Positions 1 to 11,052 of a stretch of 64,000 bases of DNA are shown here, piece by piece (positions within the stretch are counted from its first letter, which is position 1; each line of letters starts with the position of its first letter). The notes under the pieces are model-generated. The model had not been told where the DNA came from and did no database searches. It saw nothing but the letters and a program-made list of their open reading frames with translations. The position numbers were made by a program, and so were the translations under genes. The DNA is from JACKJK01 sp046159835 (GTDB taxonomy: Bacteria > Pseudomonadota > Alphaproteobacteria > Rhizobiales > Tepidamorphaceae): assembly GCF_046159835.1 (NCBI RefSeq), contig NZ_JBJXCY010000002.1:124001-188000 (forward strand), read 5' to 3'.

Positions 1-966
1 TTCGCCGACCGTTACCTTCTCGACCTCGGCATCCTTGTTCTCACCTACATCATGCTCGGCTGGGGCCTGAACATCGTGGTCGGCCTCGCCGGCCTGCTCG
101 ACCTCGGCTACGTCGCGTTCTACGCAGTGGGCGCATATTCGTTCGCGCTGCTGGCAGAATATTTCGACCTCGGCTTCTGGTTCGCGCTGCCCATCGCCGG
201 CATCCTCGCCTGCTTCTGGGGCGTCATCCTCGGGTTTCCGGTGCTGCGCCTGCGTGGTGACTACCTCGCCATCGTGACCCTTGCATTCGGCGAGATCATC
301 CGCGTCGTGCTGCTCAACTGGTACGAGTTCACCGGTGGCCCCGACGGCATCTCCGGCATCCCGCGCCCGACGCTCTTCGGCATCGAGTTCTCGCGAGGAG
401 AAGGCGGCTTTGCCGACATCTTCGGGCTGGAATATTCCTCAACCCACCGCATCATCTTCCTCTATTACGTGATCCTCGGCCTCGCGCTCATCACCAACCT
501 CGTGACGCTGCGCCTGCGCAAGCTGCCCGTGGGACGCGCGTGGGAAGCCCTGCGCGAAGACGAGATCGCCTGCCGGTCGCTTGGCATCAACACCACCAAC
601 ACCAAGCTCACCGCCTTCGCCATCGGCGCGATGTTCGGCGGCTTCGCCGGTTCGTTCTTCGCCACCCGGCAGGGCTTCATCTCGCCGGAAAGCTTCACCT
701 TCATCGAATCCGCGCTGATCCTCGCCATCGTCGTTCTCGGCGGCCTCGGCTCGCAGATCGGTGTCGTCATCGCGGCGCTGGTGATGATCGGCGGCTTCGA
801 GATCTTCCGCGAGCTTGAACAGTTTCGGATGCTGATCTTCGGCCTTCTCATGGTGACGATCATGATCTGGCGTCCGCGCGGGCTCATCGCCTCGCGCACG
901 CCGACCGCCTTCCTGCATGAGCGAAAACAGATTTCGGCGGAGAACGTGTCGGAGGGCCACGGCTGA
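1..966 (+). CDS. livM: Branched-chain amino acid ABC transporter permease LivM (5' end outside window)
   Basis: One of the two inner-membrane permeases of a LIV-type importer for leucine, isoleucine, valine or related amino acids. The reading frame is open from base 1, so the true start lies upstream. About 321 residues are visible, with many hydrophobic segments. The LivM family loop reading LRLRGDYLAIVTLAFGEIIR lies near visible residues 80-100 and is the coupling-helix region that contacts the ATPases. The stop overlaps the start of livG by one base (TGATG), as expected for an operon livM-livG-livF. The partner permease LivH should lie just left of the window. The substrate is inferred from the family only. 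Confidence 0.93.
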   Translation, partial: FADRYLLDLGILVLTYIMLGWGLNIVVGLAGLLDLGYVAFYAVGAYSFALLAEYFDLGFWFALPIAGILACFWGVILGFPVLRLRGDYLAIVTLAFGEIIRVVLLNWYEFTGGPDGISGIPRPTLFGIEFSRGEGGFADIFGLEYSSTHRIIFLYYVILGLALITNLVTLRLRKLPVGRAWEALREDEIACRSLGINTTNTKLTAFAIGAMFGGFAGSFFATRQGFISPESFTFIESALILAIVVLGGLGSQIGVVIAALVMIGGFEIFRELEQFRMLIFGLLMVTIMIWRPRGLIASRTPTAFLHERKQISAENVSEGHG

Positions 967-2320
967 TGGTCGACGACGATCCCATTCTCTCGGTCGAACA
1001 CCTGACGATGCGCTTCGGCGGCCTTGTCGCCGTCGAGGACCTGTCCTTCGACGTGATCCGGCAGGACATCACTGCCATCATCGGGCCGAACGGCGCCGGC
1101 AAGACAACCGTCTTCAACTGCATCACCGGCTTCTACAAGCCGACAGAGGGCATGCTGACGCTGAAGCATCCCGACGGCGAGAAGTTCCTGCTGGAGCGGA
1201 TGTTCGACTACCGCATCTCCGCGGTCGCCCGCGTCGCACGCACGTTCCAGAACATCCGCCTGTTCGGCGGCATGACGGTGCTGGAGAACCTGCTGGTCGC
1301 CCAGCACAATCCGCTGTTGGTGGCCTCCAGCTTCACCTTTGGCGGGCTGCTTGGCCTGAAAGGCTACCGCGATGCCGAGAAGGCCGCCGTCGAGAAGGCG
1401 AAGGACTGGCTCGAGCGGATCGACCTCACCGACCGCGCCGACGACCCCGCCTCCGACCTGCCCTACGGCGCCCAGCGCCGACTGGAAATCGCGCGCGCCA
1501 TGTGTACCGACCCGGTGCTGCTGTGCCTCGATGAACCCGCCGCCGGCCTCAACCCGCGCGAATCCGCTGAACTCAATCGCCTGCTGATCGACATTCGCGG
1601 CCAGACAGACACCTCCATCCTGCTTATCGAGCACGACATGAGCGTGGTGATGGAAATCTCCGACCACGTCATCGTGCTCGACTACGGCAAGAAGATTTCC
1701 GACGGCACCGCGCCGGAGATCCGCAACGACCCCGCCGTCATCGCCGCCTATCTCGGCGTCGAGGACGAAGAACTCGATCAGATCGACCCCAAGGCAGCCG
1801 GCAAGACGGAAGCGAAACCCGCCAGGAAGCCTGCAAAGCCGAAGACCCGCGCGAAGAAGGCGTCGGCAACGGCGACCAAGGCTGCCGCCAAGCCCGCCGC
1901 CGAGCAGCGCCCCAAGAGGCCGACGTCAGCCGAACTCAAGCGCGAGGAAGCTGTCAGCGCCGCGCGCCTCTCCAAGCTGCCGGATGATGCCTCGCCCCTC
2001 GACAAGGCCAATGCCATCGGCAAGAAGCCGCGCTCCATGCCGCAGGCCCGCAAGGAAGGCGCCGACGACCTGAAGCGCATCAAGGGCATCGGCCCGTCCA
2101 ACGAGAAGAAGCTCAACGAGCTTGGCATCTACCACTACGACCAGATCGCCAAGTGGGAACGCGCCCATGTGCGCTGGGTCGGCACGGTGCTGTCCTTCCC
2201 CGGCCGCATCGACCGTGAAGACTGGGTGCGGCAGGCCTTCACGCTGTCTCAGGGCCGGCAGACCGCCTTCTCGCGCCGCATGGCGAAGAACAACAGCGCG
2301 CGCAAGCAGGGAGGCAAGGC

Positions 2321-2324
<4 letters not shown>
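966..2324 (+). CDS. livG: ABC transporter ATP-binding protein LivG with a fused C-terminal helix-hairpin-helix domain
   Basis: ATPase subunit of the LIV importer. Residues 1-265 are a normal LivG: Walker A GPNGAGKT at 40-47, signature LPYGAQRR, Walker B LLCLDEPAAGL and H-loop LLIEHDM. Canonical LivG proteins stop near 250-260 residues, but this one has 452. The extra part is a Lys/Ala/Pro-rich linker (about 275-345) followed by a compact domain (about 365-435) beginning DDLKRIKGIGPSNEKKLNEL. That domain is a helix-hairpin-helix of the kind also fused to NuoE and ribosomal L21 in Rhizobiales. The tail is continuous, without a frameshift, and ends four bases inside livF. The ATPase role is firm, while the function of the tail is unknown. 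Confidence 0.93.
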
Positions 2325-3052
<728 letters not shown>

Positions 3053-3077
3053 GGCGGACACGAGGGGAGCGACCGAC

Positions 3078-3434
3078 ATGCAGGGCGTCATCTACGAGGA
3101 AACCTCGATCTTCACCTTCGCGCTGGTGACCATCATCCTTGGCGGCGGCGCGGCGTGGCTCACCGGGCGCGCGCTCGCCATCACCTGGCGGCGCTACTGG
3201 CAACTGCTCGCCTACATGCTGCTGCTGGCGGCGGCCGTGCGCTTCCTGCATTTCGCCCTCTTCGAGGGAACGCTGCTGGCCTTGCGGTTCTATCTCGTTG
3301 ATCTCGCCTTCCTCGTGGTCTTCGGAACGCTGGGGTACATGCAGACGCGGGCGAGCCAGATGACGACGCAATATCCCTGGCTCTACGAGCGCGCCAGCCC
3401 GCTGCACTGGCGCTCCCGCAAGGACGCGGCCTGA
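3078..3434 (+). CDS. Small membrane protein of the liv operon, DUF6867-like
   Basis: A 118-residue protein with about three hydrophobic segments (near residues 10-30, 40-65 and 68-90) and a polar, basic C-terminus. ATG at 3078 is preceded by a GGGAGCG purine-rich site, whereas the longer frame upstream overlaps livF and lacks one. It follows livF by 25 bp on the same strand. Small proteins of this type next to liv genes are annotated in Rhizobiales as DUF6867. I recall that family from context and size rather than from a search. It could be an accessory membrane factor for the transporter, but no catalytic motif is visible. Confidence 0.7.
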   Translation: MQGVIYEETSIFTFALVTIILGGGAAWLTGRALAITWRRYWQLLAYMLLLAAAVRFLHFALFEGTLLALRFYLVDLAFLVVFGTLGYMQTRASQMTTQYPWLYERASPLHWRSRKDAA

Positions 3435-3639
3435 GCCTTCCCCAACGAGCGAAACTGTTGGAAGCCAACGCGATCCGTGCAATAGATTGCGTTGCGCGAA
3501 CTTTGCTTCGCGAGATGCGCGGTACGCCGGCAGGCACATTTCATGACCCGCCAGGCAGCCACGTTTCGGGACGTGCCGAACGGACCGTTTATTGGCGGCT
3601 TAAGCCTCGCGCCACACCGCCGGACGCCTGATTTGTCAT

Positions 3640-3666
3640 GCCCCCTGTGGCTCCCGTGAAGGGGGC
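3640..3666 (+). promoter_or_regulatory. Hairpin in the leader of the binding-protein gene
   Basis: A perfect 7-bp inverted repeat (GCCCCCT at 3640-3646, AGGGGGC at 3660-3666) encloses a 13-nt loop, about 30 bp before the livK-like start codon. It has no following T-run, so it is not an intrinsic terminator in this direction. Leader hairpins in front of highly expressed binding-protein genes often stabilise mRNA. That role is inference. Confidence 0.35.
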
Positions 3667-3697
3667 TGCAATGTCAGACAGGAGAGGAACTGATAAC

Positions 3698-4801
<1,104 letters not shown>

Positions 4802-4831
4802 TCCCTAAAGATCACGCCTGAAGCGAACACG

Positions 4832-4860
4832 AAGCCCGCGCAGCAATGCGCGGGCTTTTC
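4832..4860 (+). terminator. Intrinsic terminator after the binding-protein gene
   Basis: A perfect 10-bp stem (4832-4841 with 4848-4857), a 6-nt loop and a short T-run ending at 4859. It sits 30 bp after the stop codon and closes the liv gene group. Confidence 0.9.
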
Positions 4861-4894
4861 CATCTGAGACCACACGAAGCTGAATAGCCTGCAA

Positions 4895-6073
4895 ATGATC
4901 GACATCGACCGCGTTCGCGCCGAGACGCCCGGCACCGCCAACAGGGCCCACCTGAACAATGCCGGTGCGGCCCTGATGCCGACCCCGGTGATCGAGGCAG
5001 CGAGCGCATATTTCGCGCGCGAAGCCGAGATCGGCGGCTACGAAGCAGCCGACGAAGCCCAAGACCGCCATTCCGCGATCTATGACAGCGTCGCGCGGCT
5101 GATCGGTGCGAAACGCGACGAGATTGCGCTTGTCGAAAACGCAACGGTCGCATGGCAGATGGCCTTCTATGCCCAGCAGTTCCAACCCGGCGACCGCATC
5201 CTGACAACGCGCGCGGAATACGCCGCCAATTACATCGCGTTCCTGCATATGGCGCAGATGAAGGGCATCGAGATCGAGGTGATCCCGGACGACGAGAACG
5301 GCGTGCTCGACCCGGCCGCGCTGGACGCGATGCTCGACGAACGCATCCGCCTCATCGCCATCACCTGGGTCCCGACCAATGGCGGCCTCGTGAATCCCGC
5401 TGCCGAAGTGGGCCGCATCGCCCGCAAGCACGGCATTCCATACTTGCTCGATGCCTGCCAGGCCGTCGGCCAGATGGTCGTCGATGTCGAGGAGCTTGGC
5501 TGCGACATGCTCTCGGCGACGGGCCGCAAGTTCCTGCGCGGCCCGCGCGGCACAGGGTTTCTCTACGTGCGCCGCGAGATGCTGGAAAAGCTGCATCCGC
5601 CCATGGTCGACATGTTCGGCGCGCGCTGGGTCGCGCCTGATCGCTATGAACTGCGGCCCGATGCAAGGCGCTTCGAGAACTGGGAGAACAACCTGGCGGG
5701 CCACCACGGGCTTGGCGCTGCTGTGGACTATGCCTTGTCGCTCGGGATGGAAAACATCGAGACGCGCTGCCGGATGCTGGGACGGCTGCTTCGCGAAAAT
5801 CTCGCCGCGCTGCCCGGCGTACAGGTCTACGACCTTGGTACTGACCCGTCGGCCATCGTGACCTTCTCCATCGCCGGCCACGAGGCCTTGGCCGTGAAGG
5901 CGCACATGAGCGCGCGAGGGATCAATGTCAGCCGCTCGATGCCGTCGAGCACGCTGTTGGACGCGACGGCCCGCAACCTGCCGACGCTCGTGCGCGCCTC
6001 GCCGCACTACTACAACTCGGAAGACGAACTCGCGAAGCTGGTCGATGCCTGCCGCGAGCTGGCTTACGGATAG
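4895..6073 (+). CDS. Class V (NifS-like fold) PLP-dependent aminotransferase
   Basis: A 392-residue fold-type I PLP enzyme of the aminotransferase class V family. Visible features are the N-terminal HLNNAGAALMP, the cofactor-binding segment YLLDACQAVGQMVVDV near residues 185-200, and the Schiff-base lysine in TGRKFLRGPRG near residue 212. The family includes cysteine desulfurases, selenocysteine lyases and isopenicillin-N epimerase-like enzymes. No neighbouring iron-sulfur assembly genes support a desulfurase role, so the substrate is left open. It begins 35 bp after the liv terminator, so it is probably transcribed separately. It is convergent with the EamA exporter gene, with a 6-bp gap. 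Confidence 0.85.
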   Translation: MIDIDRVRAETPGTANRAHLNNAGAALMPTPVIEAASAYFAREAEIGGYEAADEAQDRHSAIYDSVARLIGAKRDEIALVENATVAWQMAFYAQQFQPGDRILTTRAEYAANYIAFLHMAQMKGIEIEVIPDDENGVLDPAALDAMLDERIRLIAITWVPTNGGLVNPAAEVGRIARKHGIPYLLDACQAVGQMVVDVEELGCDMLSATGRKFLRGPRGTGFLYVRREMLEKLHPPMVDMFGARWVAPDRYELRPDARRFENWENNLAGHHGLGAAVDYALSLGMENIETRCRMLGRLLRENLAALPGVQVYDLGTDPSAIVTFSIAGHEALAVKAHMSARGINVSRSMPSSTLLDATARNLPTLVRASPHYYNSEDELAKLVDACRELAYG

Positions 6074-6079
6074 AGCCAT

Positions 6080-6985
6080 TCACGGCTTGGTGCGCCGCGC
6101 GGGGACCGCGCGGTCACGCAAGCGAAGCGGGGACAATCCGCGCGTCTGCGACCACATGACCGCGAAGAGGATCACCGCACCGCCGAGCAGCACGCGTGGC
6201 GTCGTGGTCTCTGCAAGGATCAGCCACGCCAGAACAGGCGCGAGCGGCACTTCGAGCGCCGACAGAAGCGCCGTTTCGGCTGACGGCAGCCGCCGCGCGC
6301 CCTCCGACAGGGTGACTGAGGCGACGGCGAAGACCATGCCGAAGATCACCAGCACCGGAAGTTCCGCAACGGGGGCGGCCAGCGGATCGCCGAAGATCGC
6401 GGCGAACGGCAACAATATGAGCGAGGACAGCATCGCCGGCAGCGCGGCGGTGGTTGCAGGACGCGCACGGTAGACGACCATCGTACCGGCCATCATCACT
6501 GTCATCACCAGCGCCAGCCCGTCGCCTGCGAGGCTCGGCCTGCCGAGCGAGCCCGACACGATGACGAGCACCCCGCAGAAGGCGGCAAGGCTGGCCACGA
6601 TCACCTTCCGTGTCGGCGCTTCACCGATCAGCGCCCACGCAAGCCCCGCGGCAACGAACGGCGCGGAGGCGTAGATCAGTGCCACGTTGGCGACGCTGCT
6701 CAGCTTGAAAGCCGGTATGAAGGCCGCCGTCCCGGCTGCCATCAGTACCGCCACCAGCAGGCCGTGACGCCCGAGCGCCCGCACTTCGGCAAGCAGCTTC
6801 CTGCGCGTCGTGAGGTAGCCGGCTGTGAAGGCGGCAGCCGCCAGCCCGCGCCAGAAGATGATCCCCCAGGCATCGGTGTCGACGCCGTTCGTGAAGATGC
6901 CCGCCGTGCTGAACACCACCGCCGAAACGACGACGAGAACGACCCCGGTGCGGCGGTCGGGTGCTGCTGTATCAATCTGTGACAT
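6080..6985 (-). CDS. EamA/DMT-family transporter (10-TM drug/metabolite exporter type)
   Basis: A 301-residue inner-membrane protein with about ten hydrophobic segments arranged as two EamA repeats, the normal size and layout for this superfamily. The start at 6985 (MSQIDTAAPDRRTGV) is preceded by GGAG at a proper distance, and the longer frame upstream is implausible. The second half carries the typical segment LPSAETALLSALEVPLAPVLAW. Members export amino acids or other metabolites. The cargo here is unknown. It is divergent from the WYL regulator across 103 bp, which suggests regulation by that protein. Confidence 0.87.
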   Translation of the reverse strand: MSQIDTAAPDRRTGVVLVVVSAVVFSTAGIFTNGVDTDAWGIIFWRGLAAAAFTAGYLTTRRKLLAEVRALGRHGLLVAVLMAAGTAAFIPAFKLSSVANVALIYASAPFVAAGLAWALIGEAPTRKVIVASLAAFCGVLVIVSGSLGRPSLAGDGLALVMTVMMAGTMVVYRARPATTAALPAMLSSLILLPFAAIFGDPLAAPVAELPVLVIFGMVFAVASVTLSEGARRLPSAETALLSALEVPLAPVLAWLILAETTTPRVLLGGAVILFAVMWSQTRGLSPLRLRDRAVPARRTKP

Positions 6986-7088
6986 GCGATCTCCGTGGGC
7001 GTGTTGCCGCCTAGAGATAGCGAGGTGCTGTTGCCAACTATGTGTCAGCAGTGTTGTGGTGTGATGGCGATTTTCAGGGGCGGAAAGA

Positions 7089-7772
7089 GTGGCGAAGAGC
7101 GACCGGTTTTTCGAGATCATCCAGATCCTGCGGCAGGCCCGCAAACCCTTGCGCGCGCGCGACATTGCCGAACTGCTGGAGGTCTCCCCGCGCACCGTCT
7201 ACCGCGACATTGCAACGCTTCAGGCGATGCAGACCCCCATCCACGGTGAAGCCGGGATCGGCTACGTCATGCGCAAGGGCTATGACCTGCCGCCCATCAA
7301 CTTCGACATCGACGAGGCCGAGGCCGTCGCGGTCGGATTGGCCATGGTCGCACGCACCGGCGACCTTGGCCTGTGGCGGGCCGCGCAGCGTGCCTCGCGC
7401 AAGTTGAACAAGACCGCGCCCGGCACCCAGCGGCTCGTGGCCTCGAGCTGGGGCGTGGCGGCGACGGCTGCGGTCGATATGACCACGTTGCGCGCGCTCA
7501 TCCGCGCCGAGCGCAAGATCGACATGGCCTATGACGACGCATCCGGCGCACAGACGCGCCGGGTCGTGTGGCCGCTTGCGCTCATCTACTACACCGAAAG
7601 CGTTCTCCTCGTTGGCTGGTGCGAGCTGCGCCGCGACCTGCGCCACTTCCGGCTCGACCGGATCGCCAACGTGACGCCACTGGACGACACTTTCACCGGG
7701 CGCAGCGACGACCTCATCGCCCTGTGGGAAGACACCCAGAAGCGGGAAACGGTTTCGACCCGTGAACTGTGA
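7089..7772 (+). CDS. YafY-type HTH regulator with WYL ligand-sensing domain
   Basis: A 227-residue transcription regulator starting at GTG 7089. Residues 1-60 form a winged helix-turn-helix (PLRARDIAELLEVSPRTVYRDIATL). Residues of about 140-205 form a WYL domain (RRVVWPLALIYYTESVLLVGWCELRRDLRHFRLDRI), which binds small ligands or nucleic acid ends. Length and layout fit the YafY/YobV group. It is divergent from the EamA exporter gene, so it is a natural candidate to control that promoter. The effector is unknown. Confidence 0.9.
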   Translation: MAKSDRFFEIIQILRQARKPLRARDIAELLEVSPRTVYRDIATLQAMQTPIHGEAGIGYVMRKGYDLPPINFDIDEAEAVAVGLAMVARTGDLGLWRAAQRASRKLNKTAPGTQRLVASSWGVAATAAVDMTTLRALIRAERKIDMAYDDASGAQTRRVVWPLALIYYTESVLLVGWCELRRDLRHFRLDRIANVTPLDDTFTGRSDDLIALWEDTQKRETVSTREL

Positions 7773-7817
7773 GCGCGCCGTTTACCCCGCCCCCCGCTTC
7801 CGCCATTGTGCCTGCCC

Positions 7818-8801
7818 ATGAACAACGACCTCTCCGACATTCCCGGTCTGCGCATCGGCAACGCGGCAGATGAAGACGCCCGTACCGGCGTCACCGTGGT
7901 CATCTGCGATGAACCATGCGTGGCGGCCTGTGACGTGCGCGGCGGCGGACCGGGTACGCGGGAGACGGACCTGCTCGATCCCGAACGCACCGTGGAGCAG
8001 GTCGACGCGCTGGTGCTGTCCGGCGGCTCCGCCTTCGGGCTGGATGCAGCCTCTGGTGTCACGCAGTGGCTGGCAGCGCGCGGGCGCGGCTTTCCCATCG
8101 GTACGGCCAACGTGCCCATCGTGCCGGCTGCGATCCTGTTCGACCTGCTGAACGGCGGCGACAAGACAGACGTCGAGGGCGGTCTTTACCGCGACCTTGG
8201 CGCGCGTGCCTGCGATGCGCTGGATGAACCCTTGCTGCTCGGCTCGGCTGGCGCCGGGTTCGGCGCCACGACCGCCACGCTGCGCGGCGGACTTGGCAGC
8301 GCCTCGGCGAAGGTTGGCGCGTTCACGGTCGGTGTGCTGGCCGCAGTCAACGCGGCAGGCTCGGCAACCATCGGCGACACGGGGAATTTCTGGGCAGGCA
8401 CATATGAGCGCGACGGCGAATATGGCGGCCTCGGCCTGCCCGGCAGCATCCCGCAGGAGGCGCTTTCGCCCCGCACCAAGGGCAGCGCGGGCCAATCGAC
8501 GACGCTCTGCGTGGTGGCCACGGACGCGGCGCTGACCAAGGTTCAGGCGCGCCGTCTCGCCGTCATGGCGCAGGACGGGCTCGCCCGCGCGCTCCACCCC
8601 GTCCACACGCCGCTGGATGGCGACATCGTCTTCGCGATTTCCACCGGCAAGGTCGCCCTCGCCGATCCGCTGCGCGACCTCGTCGCGCTTGGAAGCGAGG
8701 CAGCCCAATGCGCGGCGCGCGCCATCGCGCGCGGCGTCTACCTTGCGGATGCAACTCCGCTGGCCGGCACGCCGCCGGCGTGGCAGGCGAAGTTCGGCTG
8801 A
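7818..8801 (+). CDS. P1 family (S58, DmpA/NylC-like) self-processing peptidase
   Basis: A 327-residue Ntn-hydrolase-type protein of the DmpA/L-aminopeptidase/NylC family. Family landmarks are the opening DIPGLRIGNAADEDARTGVTV, the glycine-rich LVLSGGSAFGLDAASGV and the later STTLCVVATDAALTK near residues 226-240. In homologues an internal cleavage just before a Ser/Thr creates the new N-terminal nucleophile, so the STT here is the likely processing point. ATG 7818 was preferred to the upstream TTG at 7806, although neither has a clear ribosome site. Its adjacent convergent neighbour is a D-amino-acid-dehydrogenase-like gene, and some family members release D- or beta-amino acids. The substrate is not determinable here. 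Confidence 0.87.
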   Translation: MNNDLSDIPGLRIGNAADEDARTGVTVVICDEPCVAACDVRGGGPGTRETDLLDPERTVEQVDALVLSGGSAFGLDAASGVTQWLAARGRGFPIGTANVPIVPAAILFDLLNGGDKTDVEGGLYRDLGARACDALDEPLLLGSAGAGFGATTATLRGGLGSASAKVGAFTVGVLAAVNAAGSATIGDTGNFWAGTYERDGEYGGLGLPGSIPQEALSPRTKGSAGQSTTLCVVATDAALTKVQARRLAVMAQDGLARALHPVHTPLDGDIVFAISTGKVALADPLRDLVALGSEAAQCAARAIARGVYLADATPLAGTPPAWQAKFG

Positions 8802-8811
8802 GCGTACAGCC

Positions 8812-10065
8812 TCAGAGGTAGCGTCCCGGTGCGAACCGCGCCGAGTCGATCATCGGCTTCTCGCCGCTCACCATCTGCGACAGCAGTAGGCCTGTGGCCG
8901 GTCCCATCGTAAGACCGAGATGCGCATGGCCAAAATTGACCCACAGCCCTTCGTGACGCGGCGCGGCACCGACAACAGGAAGCGAATCCGGGAAAGCCGG
9001 TCTGCGGCCCATCCACGGTTCGGCGTCTAGGCTTTTATCGAGCGGAAAGAGTTCGCGCGCATATGGCTCGATGCGGCTGACCATGCGTTCGGTGATCGGG
9101 GCATCGCGCCCGGCAAGCTCTATGCCCGACGTCATGCGGATGCCGCCTGCCATCGGCGCCAGCACGTAGCCGATGGCATCATCCACCACGGGGCGCGACA
9201 GGCCCGCATTGCCCTGTGCCGAGAAATGCCGGTGGTAGCCACGCTTCGGCTTCAGCGGCACGTCATAACCGAGCGGCGCGAGAAGGTCGCGTGACCACAC
9301 GCCCGCACTGACGACCACCTGCGAAAACGCCAAGTCCTCGCCACCCGCATGGACCTGCCAGCCCTGCCCGGCACCCGGCGCGATGGCCTGCACCTTCGCC
9401 TGCCGGACCGTGCCGCCGGCTGCGCAGAATAGCCCGAGATAGGCCTGGCTGACAGCGAACGGGTCGCTGACGCTGGCATTGTCGTGCCAATGGATCGCGC
9501 GGGCAAAGACCGGGCGGATGGCCGGCTCCAGCTCGCAGGCTTCGCGCGCATCCATCACGTCGAAGGAAACGCCGGCCTCGCGCGCAAACGCGATCTCGGT
9601 TTCGAGAGCTGCGAAATCCGTTTCCGAGCGCAGCACCTGCAGGAAGCCGGTATCGCGGATCAGGTCGGCACGGCCCGCCTCGCCCAGCAATTGTCGATGA
9701 AGCTTGACCGTCTGCTGCATGATCGGCGTCGCAGCATGCGCGGTTCTTCCAAGCCGGCCCGGTTCGCCCTCCGCCCAGAACGCGGCGAGCCAGCGCAGGA
9801 ACCCCGGCACGGCGGGCAGGCGGTAGCTGGCATAGGTCGCGCGGTTGAGCGCCAGATTGAGCAGTTCCAGCGGCGCGCGCGGCATGGTGGCCGGCAGGTA
9901 GTGCCCGCCGCAGATAATGCCCGCGTTGCCGAACGACGTCTGCGATCCCGGCTCCTCCGGGTCGATCAGCGTGACCGCGAATCCCGCGCGCTGCAGGAAC
10001 AGCGCCGTCGAGATGCCGACGACGCCACCGCCAACCACCGCAATATTCCGGGTTTCATCGTTCAT
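8812..10065 (-). CDS. FAD-dependent D-amino acid dehydrogenase-like oxidoreductase (DadA family)
   Basis: A 417-residue DAO-superfamily flavoprotein. The N-terminus has the dinucleotide-binding motif AVVGGGVVGISTALFLQRAG (residues 8-27) followed by SQTSFGNAGIICGGH. The C-terminus has GLWVNFGHAHLGLTMGPATG, typical of DadA. The start at 10065 (MNDETRNIAVV) places the Rossmann motif at the usual distance, and the 14-residue extension in the longer frame is unsupported. Enzymes of this family oxidise D-amino acids (D-Ala, D-Pro and others) to keto acids, passing electrons to the respiratory chain. It is convergent with the P1 peptidase gene. Confidence 0.87.
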   Translation of the reverse strand: MNDETRNIAVVGGGVVGISTALFLQRAGFAVTLIDPEEPGSQTSFGNAGIICGGHYLPATMPRAPLELLNLALNRATYASYRLPAVPGFLRWLAAFWAEGEPGRLGRTAHAATPIMQQTVKLHRQLLGEAGRADLIRDTGFLQVLRSETDFAALETEIAFAREAGVSFDVMDAREACELEPAIRPVFARAIHWHDNASVSDPFAVSQAYLGLFCAAGGTVRQAKVQAIAPGAGQGWQVHAGGEDLAFSQVVVSAGVWSRDLLAPLGYDVPLKPKRGYHRHFSAQGNAGLSRPVVDDAIGYVLAPMAGGIRMTSGIELAGRDAPITERMVSRIEPYARELFPLDKSLDAEPWMGRRPAFPDSLPVVGAAPRHEGLWVNFGHAHLGLTMGPATGLLLSQMVSGEKPMIDSARFAPGRYL

Positions 10066-10173
10066 CGCAGGTTCATCCCCACAGGGCTTGATTGGAGCGG
10101 TGACCATGCGGAAACGTGTTCCGCAAGGCCGATGCGCAGCGTGTCGCTGCTAGCATACCGGAGGAAGAAAGAC

Positions 10174-10920
10174 ATGGCATTTCCGGTCCTGGGACGCCGC
10201 CCCGACAGCAAATTGCGCCTCATTCTGGCAGCCGCACTGGTTCTCATTGCCGCTGTGCTCGCGATGATCCCGTCGCGCGCCAGCGCGGGCGATCTCGCCG
10301 CTTGGCAGGTGGTCGGGTACTCGCAGGATGGCAGCCATTTCGCCTTTGCCGAATACGGCCGGCAGGATGGGTCCGGCTTCCCCTATGCCGCGCTCTACGT
10401 GGTCGACCTCGACCAGGACCGATATGTCGGCGGCGCGCCGTTCCGCGTGCTCCCCGAGGACGACCAGATGAGCATCGGCGAGGCGCTGGCGCAGGTGCAC
10501 GCACAGGCCGAGGGCACGCTTGCCGATTACGGCATTTCCCAGCCCGCACGCCTCGTTGCCGCCGACCCGCCCACCGAGCACGATGCCAACCCGCGCCAGA
10601 TTGCGTTCAATCCCATCCCCGGCCTGACCTCGAACGTCGCGCCGCGCCGCCTGACGCTGACGACAGTGAACCTGCCCGACAAGCCAATCTGCCAGCAGAT
10701 GGGCGACACCTACGGCTTTGCGCTGGCGCTCGACGGCGTCGAGGTCTACCGCGACACCTCGATCCCCAAGAGCCGCAACTGCCCGCTGGATTACCAGGTC
10801 GCAGCCATCGTCATGCCGATGGAAGCCCCGTTCGACCGGGCGGTGGCGATAATCAGCGTCATCCAGGTCGGCTTTGAAGGCCCGAGACGCCGCGTCATCG
10901 CGGTTCCGATCTCCTTCTGA
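10174..10920 (+). CDS. Predicted secreted protein, DUF2259-like
   Basis: A 248-residue protein whose start is fixed by a very good ribosome site (GGAGGAAG at 10160-10167). Residues 1-37 are a signal peptide with the hydrophobic stretch LRLILAAALVLIAAVLAMIP ending in ASA. The mature part starts with AAWQVVGYSQDGSHFAFAEYG and contains DGSGFPYAALYVVDLDQDRYV, matching my recollection of the predicted-secreted DUF2259 family. It has two cysteines (near residues 169 and 204) that could form a disulfide. It stands alone between a leftward gene and purB, and its function is unknown. Confidence 0.75.
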   Translation: MAFPVLGRRPDSKLRLILAAALVLIAAVLAMIPSRASAGDLAAWQVVGYSQDGSHFAFAEYGRQDGSGFPYAALYVVDLDQDRYVGGAPFRVLPEDDQMSIGEALAQVHAQAEGTLADYGISQPARLVAADPPTEHDANPRQIAFNPIPGLTSNVAPRRLTLTTVNLPDKPICQQMGDTYGFALALDGVEVYRDTSIPKSRNCPLDYQVAAIVMPMEAPFDRAVAIISVIQVGFEGPRRRVIAVPISF

Positions 10921-11052
10921 ACCACCCGAACCTTCCCGGCAGGTCCAAGGCGCATTGAGCCGCGCGCGCGGCTCTGTTAGAGACGGCGCAACCTTGGCCC
11001 GGCGGCGGCGGCCTGCCCGTTTCGTTGCCTTGAACCTTCCGGAAAGCCTGCC

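Noticed and set aside
465..1667. Long open frames antisense to livM/livG and many similar long frames opposite real genes, for example 10150-12321 and 17936-20167 on the minus strand.
   Set aside because: They run antisense to conserved genes, have compositions typical of high-GC shadow frames (His/Arg/Asp/Gly-rich) and no recognisable domain.
1800..2040. The low-complexity Lys/Ala stretch in livG as a sign of frameshift or misassembly.
   Set aside because: The frame stays open into a well-formed helix-hairpin-helix domain and overlaps livF by four bases, so the fusion is consistent.
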